Of a stretch of 46,796 bases of DNA, positions 36,861-43,536 are shown one piece after another. Positions within the stretch are counted from its first letter, which is position 1, and each line of letters begins with the position of its first letter. The DNA is from Ruminococcus sp. GTDB taxonomy: Bacteria; Bacillota; Clostridia; Oscillospirales; Ruminococcaceae. The stretch lies in the NCBI GenBank assembly GCA_021200415.1, contig JAJQGO010000033.1:1-46796 (forward strand), in the 5' to 3' direction. Under the pieces are notes generated by a model. The model saw only the letters and a program-made list of their open reading frames with translations, did not search any database and was not told where the DNA came from. Position numbers and translations under genes: made by a program.

Positions 36861-37678
36861 TTATGCCTGTATCTCCGTCCCTTTGCGGAAGGTGACCGTG
36901 ATTTCCTTTTTCTTGCCGACCGTGATGTACTCCACCATGCTGCCCCAGAGTGCGCTGTCAAATTCCCGGATTACACCGTTCTGCATTTTAAGCGTTTGAA
37001 TGAAATTTTTAAGCCGTGCGCTCTTCGCTTCTTTTGAGGAAATGGCAGCAGTCACCTCATCATATCGTGCTTTTGATTTGTCGTACCTCTCCACCAGCGC
37101 ATTGTAACTGTTCTGCTGTTCCTCGTGGTCTGTACTGACACGGGCGTATGCTGCAACACGTCTTTTCTTAAGACAACACCGCACAAAGATTGTCGTGCAG
37201 ATATACTCTCCGAGCATAAACTACGTCCATATTTTTGTCAGATGCAACAAAAATTTTGAAGGCATACTGCTTCTGTCGGTCAGCCCCTCTGTCACTGCGT
37301 GACACCTCCCCTACTGGGGAAGACCACGTATGTCAAAAAATTTTTGCGAAAGATGGCGGAAATTGGCGAGTAGATGTGCGGCAAAGCCGTCAGGCGTGCT
37401 TTGTGTGGTGCTGCCTTAAACATTCTGCGGACAATAGCGGCTTCTTCCGGAATGATCACGTATTTTTGCAGACTTTCATCATACCTGTAGCCCAGAATAT
37501 GCTTATTGGCTGTGCCGATTTCGCCGGATTGAAAACGTTTCCGAATGCCCCATTTGCTGTTATCTGAAATTGAACGGCTCTCTTCCTCTGCAAAGGATGC
37601 AAGCACGGAGAGCAATAGAGCGTGTTCACATAAAATACAACGCACGTCTTTTCGGCAAATTTTGTAGAACATTGTCAA
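36861..37678 (-). pseudogene. Disrupted large serine recombinase
   Basis: Three scrambled pieces remain. The first (37678 to about 37420) has SVLASFAEEESRSISDNSKW and WGIRKRFQSGEIG, the central part of a large serine recombinase, ending at RRMF. An inserted element (37168-37419) follows. After it come the N-terminal RRVAAYARVSTDHEEQQNSY, with the catalytic serine, joined directly to a C-terminal coiled coil (RYDKSKARYDEVTAAI) and the family tail WGSMVEYITVGKKK. The DNA-binding middle of the second piece is deleted. It was probably one or two tandem recombinases of a conjugative element; neither piece can be functional. Confidence 0.85.
37168..37419. mobile_element. 252-bp MITE-like element with 21-bp inverted ends and TTAA borders
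   Basis: TTAAGACAACACCGCACAAAG at the left end and its inverted partner at the right end (37399-37419) match at 18 of 21 positions, and TTAA is the outermost tetranucleotide at both ends. The inside has no reading frame of its own. It is inserted into the recombinase remnant: both flanking recombinase frames run into its ends. Related single ends occur at 17054, 25364 and 36040. Confidence 0.7.
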
Positions 37679-37720
37679 AAATCGCCAAATATAGACGTGA
37701 AATTTTGTGTATTATTAGAA

Positions 37721-37748
37721 TTGACAAAATGGGGGGGTATGCTATAAT
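37721..37748 (+). promoter_or_regulatory. Promoter of the TM2 protein gene
   Basis: TTGACA (37721-37726), a 16-base spacer with seven G, and TATAAT (37743-37748), preceded by TGC as an extended -10. Confidence 0.85.
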
Positions 37749-37816
37749 GTAAAAAACTTATATAAGAGTTTTTGTTTAATTTTATTTTCATTTTTAATTA
37801 TTTTTGGAGGGTAATT

Positions 37817-38041
37817 ATGGAACACAAATCAAAACTCGCAGCAGGCTTACTTGGCATTTTCCTCGGCGGATGGGGAATCCATCGCTTTTACCTTGGCTAC
37901 ACAAAAATTGGCATCATTCAGATTATTGTCACGATCTGCACCTGCGGTATTGGCTCGTTGTGGGGCTTAATTGAGGGCATTCTTATTCTGTGCGGTAGTA
38001 CTATTACCACCGATGTAAACGGAACGCCTCTTGATGGCTGA
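37817..38041 (+). CDS. TM2 domain membrane protein
   Basis: A 74-residue protein with the TM2 signature: a first helix with LAAGLLGIFLGGWGIHRFYLG, then a short turn TKIGIIQII and a second helix with GIGSLWGLIEGILIL. The family is widespread in bacteria and its role is unknown. The ATG at 37817 has a GGAGGG site 6 bases upstream. It has its own promoter and terminator, so it forms a single-gene unit. Confidence 0.88.
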   Translation: MEHKSKLAAGLLGIFLGGWGIHRFYLGYTKIGIIQIIVTICTCGIGSLWGLIEGILILCGSTITTDVNGTPLDG

Positions 38042-38070
38042 TCTGAAAAAATGATAAGCCAAATACATAA

Positions 38071-38104
38071 AAGCGCTTCGTCTATTGTGGGCGAAGCGCT
38101 TTTT
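38071..38104 (+). terminator. Intrinsic terminator of the TM2 gene
   Basis: AAGCGCTTCG pairs with CGAAGCGCTT around an 11-base loop, with TTT following. Confidence 0.85.
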
Positions 38105-38339
38105 GCGGTCTTACATGGTAAAGCAGATCAAACCGATGCATCCCTAATTGATTACACTTTCCAATTTTTCCTGTAGTTTCATATGTACCTCCATCAGCAT
38201 TGCAGAATTTTATCGGTTTTCTTCCTTTGATTTGCGTGAGTGGTTTACCACAGTTCAGGCAAATGTCCTTTTGGATATATCGTCTGCAAAAAGCGGATAC
38301 CTGATCCTTGCGCAGTCCCAATGCATCTGCAATTGGCGA
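38082..38339 (-). pseudogene. Remnant of an HTH and zinc-ribbon protein of mobile elements
   Basis: An in-frame stretch SPIADALGLRKDQVSAFCRR, then CLNCGKPLTQIKGRKPIKFC, looks like the sigma-like HTH and zinc-binding small proteins found beside Clostridia mobile elements. After the last cysteine the sequence no longer matches what I expect, and no proper start codon or ribosome site is visible. Probably a decayed passenger gene. Confidence 0.45.
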
Positions 38340-38363
38340 GCCGTTTCATTTCGGCACGGCAGT

Positions 38364-38394
38364 AAAAAACGCAGCTCCGATGGAGCTGCGTTTT
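38364..38394 (-). terminator. Intrinsic terminator of the peptide/dockerin operon
   Basis: AACGCAGCTCC pairs with GGAGCTGCGTT across a three-base loop; a T-run follows on both strands, best on the minus strand. Confidence 0.9.
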
Positions 38395-38397
38395 AAT

Positions 38398-40173
38398 TTA
38401 ATGTGTTGTCATATAATCCTCAAAGGAATCCGTTCCGCCGACGGCGGTGTAAACGTAATACGACAGGATGAACGATGCGTCTACGGCATCAACCACGGAA
38501 TCACCGTTCACGTCCGCCGCAAGCTCCTGCGATTCGGTGAAGCCCGAAGCCTGCGCAGTTGCCTTTTTCGCGTATTCGGAGAGAACGTATGAAGCGTCAA
38601 TAGCATCAATGATGTTGTTTTCATCTACATCACCGAGAGTGAATGTAGTGGTTTCCGTAGCAACAGTCGTCTCTGTGGATGTGTCGTTTGCGGACAATGT
38701 CACATAGTTGGAAACCTCCTGTTCGGTATTCAAAAAGGAGCCGGTATGATTGACATAGGCATATACTGTTCGCGTACCTTCATCCGCATCAAGTACGAGA
38801 GAATAGGTACAGGTATAGGGTGCCGTATCAGAAGTGTCGTCGCTTGTCATAGTGCCCAACGTTTCACCGGTTTCTGCATCGGCCAAATAAACTTCTCTGC
38901 TTTTATAAGGTCCTTGTACGGCAAACAGATATGCGTCGTTTTCGACAGTGCAGGACAAGCGCAGCATTCCTGTCCAACCGTATTGCAAGCCGTCGTCCCA
39001 ATCGTTCATATAATACATACCCAGACCAGTATAGGCGTTTAGGTAAAAGGTTCGATGGCAATTGGAATTCGCATAAACATAAACCAATTCATATGCCAGA
39101 GCGATGCCATATCCATAGAAGTTATCGACGATCAACGAAACAGACTGCAAATTTTCCGCCAGAAGACGCGAATCCGCCTCATAACAAACATATTCCATTA
39201 TTTCTGCTTCGGAAAGATAGGAATCATCCAAAGATAAACAGTAGTTCACATAAGCTTCTTCTATAACAGTCGCAGTCATTTCTCCATCTGCAGTCACTGT
39301 AATACGTGGAGTGGAATCTATTAGAATGGTGTCCTTATAATATGACAAAAATCCATAATAATTTGTGCCGCTTGCAGCAAAAACAGACTTTTCTTCGAAA
39401 TATATCAGCGTAAAATCACTGCAATCAGTATCCGGATACTTCTCCTCGTATTTTGCCCAGATAACTTCCTTCATCTCCTCTGTAATCGTGCCGGTATCAT
39501 CTTGAATGGCTGGCAAATAAGACTCTTCCGCATAGTTATCGTAGATATAACTATTTAAGCCTCTGACCCAAGCATCAATTTCAAGCGCTTTTACATTTGG
39601 ATGAGTGTTTATAATTGCTCCAATTCCGTTCAAAAAAACAACTTCTGCATTTCCCTCATCATCATATCTCAGTCCAAATGTTTCAGAATATCCTTGCACT
39701 TCATCGTCAATATCAATATCCATTTGTATATCAATATGCGTATTAATATTGTACAAAAGTTCAGAATAGTATTGCAATTCTTCTTCAGAAGTTTTTCCTA
39801 CAATCGGATATTCCGACACATCAGTTAAATGCGATAAAAAAGTTTCTTGTGGAATTGTTTCATCCAATGATATGATTTTGGGTATTTCTTCAATAGATAC
39901 ATAACCGAAAGTCCAGTGCTCGTAAACATCCTCAAAGCAAAAGCTCCGTATAGTACCGTTTTTCTCGATGAAATAACCATTGTACGATTCCGGTGGATCA
40001 TAAGTGTTATTTGCATTGCATTCATCAAAACCGATCAGAACAAAAGCAATTTCTGATGCTTCAAATGAATTGAGTGCTTCTACCTCATCTTTTACCACGC
40101 TTGTTTCTGAAAAGTCTACTCCGATTAAGAATACAAGTAAAAAAGTAAGAAACAGACCAACGAATTTTTTCAT
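38398..40173 (-). CDS. Secreted dockerin-bearing protein of unknown activity
   Basis: A 591-residue protein with a signal peptide (hydrophobic 5-20), a large domain of about 470 residues that I do not recognise (acidic, rich in Tyr), a short Thr-rich linker (TETTVATETTTFT), and a C-terminal type I dockerin from 514. The dockerin has two calcium loops, GDVDENNIIDAIDASYVLSEY and ADVNGDSVVDAVDASFILSYY, as an intact duplicated pair. It should be exported and attach to a cohesin. It is the last gene of the operon that begins with the AgrD-like peptide. Confidence 0.8.
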   Translation of the reverse strand: MKKFVGLFLTFLLVFLIGVDFSETSVVKDEVEALNSFEASEIAFVLIGFDECNANNTYDPPESYNGYFIEKNGTIRSFCFEDVYEHWTFGYVSIEEIPKIISLDETIPQETFLSHLTDVSEYPIVGKTSEEELQYYSELLYNINTHIDIQMDIDIDDEVQGYSETFGLRYDDEGNAEVVFLNGIGAIINTHPNVKALEIDAWVRGLNSYIYDNYAEESYLPAIQDDTGTITEEMKEVIWAKYEEKYPDTDCSDFTLIYFEEKSVFAASGTNYYGFLSYYKDTILIDSTPRITVTADGEMTATVIEEAYVNYCLSLDDSYLSEAEIMEYVCYEADSRLLAENLQSVSLIVDNFYGYGIALAYELVYVYANSNCHRTFYLNAYTGLGMYYMNDWDDGLQYGWTGMLRLSCTVENDAYLFAVQGPYKSREVYLADAETGETLGTMTSDDTSDTAPYTCTYSLVLDADEGTRTVYAYVNHTGSFLNTEQEVSNYVTLSANDTSTETTVATETTTFTLGDVDENNIIDAIDASYVLSEYAKKATAQASGFTESQELAADVNGDSVVDAVDASFILSYYVYTAVGGTDSFEDYMTTH

Positions 40174-40194
40174 AATGATTTTCCCCTCACAGTA

Positions 40195-40299
40195 TTATGA
40201 ATCCAAGAGCCAATGGTCAGTAATGCCACGTAAGGATACACCTGTAAACAGCATTGTACCAGCAGCCATTGTCGCTATGATTCTTTTTGCAATGCTCAT
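40195..40299 (-). CDS. 34-residue signal-peptide-like small protein
   Basis: A short gene reading MSIAKRIIATMAAGTM, then LFTGVSLRGITDHWLLDS, with a GGAGGG ribosome site 7 bases before the ATG. It has a basic start and a hydrophobic core (7-22), and ends with a short polar tail. It fills the space between the wall-protein and dockerin genes. It has no cysteine. It may be an exported signalling peptide, a bacteriocin-like peptide or the relic of a secreted protein; I cannot choose between these. Confidence 0.55.
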   Translation of the reverse strand: MSIAKRIIATMAAGTMLFTGVSLRGITDHWLLDS

Positions 40300-40310
40300 G
40301 ATGTGCCCTC

Positions 40311-41225
40311 CTAATCCTCATGCTTTTTTTTGAAGGCGAATGCCGCAGCAATTGCCACTACACCCAATGCAAGTAAGCCCGCAACTCCCGTATCACCTGT
40401 TTTCGGAGATGAAGAATTCTTTTTCGTTGTGGTTGTGACAACTGTCTTTGCTGTCGTCATGACAGTTTCAGCATCTGATGAAGAACTCTTTTCTGTTGTT
40501 GTGGTGGTAGCTTTCTTTGCTGTCGTCGTGACAGTTTCAGCATCTTCGGAATCATCGACCGCCGTAGTCGTTGTTTCTTCCGCTTCTGTTACTGTTGCCG
40601 TGGTGATAGTAGATGTAACTGTTTCTTTAGAGTCTTCATCGGTTGTAGTAGCTATTGTGGTGGTAGGTTCAGTTGTAGTTGTGGTAATAGGTTGCTCTTC
40701 AAGTGCAATGAAAGTGAAACCGTTTTGGATAGCGTAGGTTTCGGCGGCAGTGTTCGTATAGCCGTAAATGGTGAAATCCGAATATTTTTTTCCTATTTCA
40801 TCGTAAAGTTCAACGTAATCATAGCCTAAAGCATAGCTTCCGATTGTTTGAACTCCAGCAGGGATGATAATGCTGGTCACATTATCGCATCCTGCAATGG
40901 CTTCGGATTTGAGGGTAACCAGAGATTCCGGTAAAATGATAACTTCCACATCTGGGTTTATATGAAACGCATGGGTATCAATAGTCGTCACCGGATAACC
41001 GTCAATTTCTTCTGGAATCTCGACATACAAATAAACTGAACTAGAAGTTATATGCACTTCACCATCTATAATCTGATAACCTAAAATGTTACCATCATCG
41101 AAACGATAACTTTCAGCACTAACAGATAACTGTAATATGTCGAGACTTAGAACTATGCACAAGATTGTAAACGTGAACCTCGCTATCTTTTTCATGATAC
41201 AAGCGAGTATTCTTTTTGATTTCAT
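40311..41225 (-). CDS. Wall-anchored BspA-type leucine-rich protein
   Basis: A 304-residue surface protein. A signal peptide ends near AES (about 38). Residues 75-175 have BspA-like leucine-rich repeats (YPVTTIDTHAF, LVTLKSEAIAGCDNVTSII and IPAGVQTIGSYALGY). Residues 181-270 are a Thr-rich stalk made partly of duplicated DNA. The C-terminus has SPKTG (273-277), a hydrophobic helix and a KKKHED tail, a sortase sorting signal with serine for leucine. The first ATG has an AGGAG site 7 bases upstream. The second gene of the LytTR-preceded operon. Confidence 0.85.
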   Translation of the reverse strand: MKSKRILACIMKKIARFTFTILCIVLSLDILQLSVSAESYRFDDGNILGYQIIDGEVHITSSSVYLYVEIPEEIDGYPVTTIDTHAFHINPDVEVIILPESLVTLKSEAIAGCDNVTSIIIPAGVQTIGSYALGYDYVELYDEIGKKYSDFTIYGYTNTAAETYAIQNGFTFIALEEQPITTTTTEPTTTIATTTDEDSKETVTSTITTATVTEAEETTTTAVDDSEDAETVTTTAKKATTTTTEKSSSSDAETVMTTAKTVVTTTTKKNSSSPKTGDTGVAGLLALGVVAIAAAFAFKKKHED

Positions 41226-41281
41226 GGTACTTCTCCTTTCGGTCTTTAAAGATTTTCATTAAATAAGCTGCGATTTTAATC

Positions 41282-41307
41282 AAAAAAAGTGTCAAGCTGA
41301 TACACTT
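41282..41307 (-). terminator. Weak terminator between the AgrD-like and wall-protein genes
   Basis: On the minus strand AAGTGT pairs with ACACTT, followed by a T-run. The stem is short, so it may stop part of the transcripts and give the peptide gene more messenger than the genes behind it. Confidence 0.55.
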
Positions 41308-41338
41308 CTGCAACTGTTATGACTTGTGATTCGCAGTA

Positions 41339-41482
41339 TTAAAATTTCCGCAGTTTCTTCACTGCTTCCGGCTTCTTGGGCTCATAATCCCACCATGTGC
41401 ATGATGCGTTAGCAAAAAGTGTAGAAGTTTTCTTGACAGCTATCGCAACGCCAGTCAAGATTTTCTTCTTTCCTGTTTTCAT
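41339..41482 (-). CDS. AgrD-like cyclic autoinducer peptide precursor
   Basis: A 47-residue peptide. It has a basic N-terminus (MKTGKKKIL), an amphipathic segment to about 24, then NASC (C28) followed by TWWD and a charged, proline-bearing tail YEPKKPEAVKKLRKF. This is the AgrD layout: leader, a cysteine four residues before the predicted cut, and an acidic or charged recognition tail with P seven residues after the cysteine, as in Clostridium perfringens AgrD (CLWFT then HQP). The predicted thiolactone is CTWWD. The start has AAAGGAGG 7 bases upstream. No agrB, agrC or agrA is in the window. Confidence 0.72.
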   Translation of the reverse strand: MKTGKKKILTGVAIAVKKTSTLFANASCTWWDYEPKKPEAVKKLRKF

Positions 41483-41525
41483 AGCACTGCCTCCTTTCAT
41501 TATTTTTAAGATATCTCGCATTTTC

Positions 41526-41554
41526 ATTATAGAAGAAAAAACCTCAAATTTCAA
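41526..41554 (-). promoter_or_regulatory. Sigma-A promoter of the AgrD-like gene
   Basis: On the minus strand TTGAAA (41549-41554), a 17-base spacer and TATAAT (41526-41531), 44 bases before the peptide gene. Operator unit 1 ends just upstream of the -35. Confidence 0.75.
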
Positions 41555-41566
41555 CAGGTCCGCACT

Positions 41567-41596
41567 ATATGGTCGATTTTCTGCATCATTTGGTCA
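41567..41596 (-). promoter_or_regulatory. LytTR/AgrA-like operator unit 1
   Basis: On the minus strand TGACCAAAT and CGACCATAT are 9-bp direct repeats separated by 12 bp, so 21 bp apart and on the same helix face. This is the spacing bound by AgrA and other LytTR regulators. It lies 13 bases upstream of the -35, as for an activator. Confidence 0.65.
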
Positions 41597-41643
41597 TTGA
41601 AATACTTTCTGATAATAGTAAATTACAAGTATCTTATGCTTTT

Positions 41644-41714
41644 ACTGTAACAAAAGAAATTGCCAATTGCAATAGGTTTGCACTATATGGTCGTTTTTCT
41701 GCATTATTTGGTCA
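41644..41714 (-). promoter_or_regulatory. Duplicated operator unit 2 with a weaker promoter
   Basis: The repeats TGACCAAAT and CGACCATAT recur at 41685-41714 with the same 12-bp gap, 118 bases upstream of unit 1. At the same offset lie TTGCAA (41667-41672) and TACAGT (41644-41649) with a 17-base spacer, so the whole operator-promoter unit appears duplicated, the second one being weaker. Confidence 0.6.
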
Positions 41715-41835
41715 TTCGCTTACATACAAAGATAAAATATAGGCCTTTTTATGGCAGGCATTGTAGAGAATAATTTTGTTGCCATGAATTTTCCCCATTA
41801 TACGATATTGATGAAATGTAATGCTGTCTTCACTG

Positions 41836-41868
41836 AAAAAAATCCGCCCTGCTTACAGCAAGGCGGAA
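41836..41868 (-). terminator. Intrinsic terminator at the end of the toxin-cassette region
   Basis: On the minus strand TCCGCCTTGC pairs over 10 bp with GCAGGGCGGA and seven T follow. It stops transcripts from the toxin region before the AgrD-like promoter. Confidence 0.88.
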
Positions 41869-41921
41869 TCCTTCAAAATTAAATATTTACTGTCTACTTG
41901 AGAGGGGCAATTTCACATCTT

Positions 41922-42144
41922 CTACACACCATTTTTCCAGAATACATCTGCATAAACAAACCAGAATACAAAAATATCTGGGTTGTCATCATACGTATAG
42001 ACTTCATATTTCTCCCAGATTTTCTATTGCTGTTCAACACGATTTACTATCATTGATTGCGGTGAGTAGGTCATTTTTTACATCCAGTGCAAAAGACCTG
42101 TTTCCTATGCGTCCATGTATATCCCTCTGTTCGAACTTAACAGC
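41922..42144 (-). pseudogene. Decayed coding fragments behind the RHS tail
   Basis: Two open pieces in different frames, each ending in a stop: 42144-42034 (including RDIHGRIGNRSFALDVKND) and 42020-41922 (including IWEKYEVYTYDDNPDIFVF). Neither has a start or ribosome site. They look like the relic of a small acidic protein, possibly an old immunity gene, but I do not recognise a family. Confidence 0.35.
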
Positions 42145-42173
42145 TCAGACCGTTTAGCAGTCGATATTGAAAG

Positions 42174-42802
42174 TCAAACTATCAGTACATAACCTGCACT
42201 GAATTTCATCGTATCATTTGCATTGGTATAAATCAAAGCGATCTCATGGTCGATTTGCAAAGTTTTCAAAATTTCAGAGAAAGTTTCATGTTTAGATTTT
42301 GGGGCGTCGTTTATTGGGGTTTGGCGTTCTTCTTGCATCGCTTTTTCACTTCCTGAATCACGGCTTTTTCTAGTTTGACCAGCTTGATGTTTACCTCTTG
42401 TACTTGGACGAGAGTTTTTTGTATGCTCCTTACAGTAAGAAATATTGATTTCGCTTACTGCTGCATCACTTGCAGCAAAGCTATTTTCAATTTGACTTGC
42501 ACCATAAGAAGCAACATCTGCTGGAAGTGCAGCGGTAGAAACATATGTGGCAACAGTTACAACCACCGCTACTACTGCCACTGTCTTCAAAACTGTACTT
42601 AATTTAGGTCAGTGTCCATTTTCATCGATAAATTGAACAGGATTATTTGCACAATAAGTATACCGATTCAAACTCAGCGGATTCGAACTCCTGCCAGCAA
42701 ACGAATCCCTAGAAATAAATCTTCCTGTACTCGGATTGTAGTATCTCGCCCGCAGATAAACCGTACTCGTTTCGGCATCATAATACTCTTCGCAAGTCAT
42801 CT
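42174..42802 (-). pseudogene. RHS-repeat tail broken by an in-frame stop
   Basis: The 5' piece (42800-42609) has YYDAETSTVYLRARYYNPST, then GRFISRDSF and NRYTYCANNPVQFIDENGH, the conserved end of an RHS core where the toxin domain begins. A TGA follows the GH. In the same frame the reading continues 138 more codons (hydrophobic VAVVAVVVTVATY, then HTKNSRPSTRGKHQAG and a basic stretch), so the stop probably replaced a TGG tryptophan. The upstream RHS barrel is absent. This is an orphan C-terminal cassette of a polymorphic toxin. Confidence 0.8.
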
Positions 42803-42931
42803 CTATATTCTCATTATATCACTGAATTGTAAGTTGGTCAATTGTAGAGTTTCACCAGGGTGGTCCTTTTTAATCTTAAAACTGAGTTCTGCCTCATCAA
42901 ACTGTAAGACGGGATAGAGGACATCGCCACC
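42803..42931 (-). pseudogene. Duplicated scrap of the vWA toxin gene
   Basis: The frame reads VLQFDEAELSFKIKKDHPGE, nearly the same as SQFDEAELSFKIRRNCLGE at residues 362-380 of the large protein at 43537-46796. The DNA at about 42868-42914 is close to that at 45675-45721. The scrap ends in a stop and has no start. It is a partial duplicate left beside the RHS tail. Confidence 0.7.
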
Positions 42932-42952
42932 TATAAAGCTTTAAACAAAGAA

Positions 42953-42986
42953 GGAGTAACTCCCGTTGTGTGGGAGCTACTCCCGT
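42953..42986 (-). terminator. Terminator-like stem behind the candidate immunity gene
   Basis: On the minus strand GGAGTAGCTCCC pairs with GGGAGTTACTCC across a short loop, followed by TTCTTTGTTT. Confidence 0.6.
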
Positions 42987-43041
42987 AATAAAGGTTGTCC
43001 TTTACTTGAAAATTGCAGAATTATGTGTATTTTAATTTTCC

Positions 43042-43536
43042 TTAAAAGTGCTTAAACTCACGATACCAATTATCATCTATTTGCTCATAGTCAAACACAT
43101 ATTCAATTTGATCACCCTTATAGCTAATCTCAGGTTGTGGCGTATGCATGGAGAAAACGATAGAAATTGTTTCACCTTCTTTCACAAAAATATTGCGATA
43201 TATAAAATATATTTTTATTTTCGAAGCATCATGGTTATAGTTCCTGATTTCAAAAATAATTCCATCAGACATAATATTTTGAATTGAATTTACAACTTCA
43301 TAATCATCAATTTTTTCTAAATCATCCAATTCCCCATTACAAACATCAAAATTAATCTCAGGATTATCACTAAAATATTCTGCAATTTGATTAAATTCCT
43401 CCTTGTGATTATTAAAATAATCAACTGGATCGACCTTTGTCAAATTATACGTGACAATTAACCCAAGTACACACAAGAACAGTACTGCAATGATAAATAT
43501 GACCTTACGCTTTTTAGATTTAAAGTGTAGCATCAT
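43042..43536 (-). CDS. Candidate immunity protein with one membrane helix
   Basis: A 164-residue protein: a basic start, one strong hydrophobic helix (about 12-31), and an acidic remainder (DPVDYFNNHKEEFNQIAEYF and further). I do not recognise a family. Its start lies directly after the stop codon of the large vWA protein, and an AGGG site at the end of that gene precedes two ATG codons. Small genes directly behind polymorphic toxins usually encode the cognate immunity protein, so this is the likely role by position only. Confidence 0.6.
   Translation of the reverse strand: MMLHFKSKKRKVIFIIAVLFLCVLGLIVTYNLTKVDPVDYFNNHKEEFNQIAEYFSDNPEINFDVCNGELDDLEKIDDYEVVNSIQNIMSDGIIFEIRNYNHDASKIKIYFIYRNIFVKEGETISIVFSMHTPQPEISYKGDQIEYVFDYEQIDDNWYREFKHF

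Noticed and set aside
40430..40720. Thr-codon repeats in the wall protein as a CRISPR or tandem regulatory repeat
   Set aside because: They are in-frame stalk codons of irregular length, partly duplicated, not spaced repeats.
41730..41795. A 21-codon frame on the minus strand upstream of the LytTR operators
   Set aside because: Weak ribosome site and no recognisable pattern; probably chance.
42609..42611. The TGA after the RHS core as a selenocysteine or read-through codon
   Set aside because: No selenocysteine-type hairpin is evident and RHS proteins have no selenocysteine at this site; a Trp-to-stop change is simpler.
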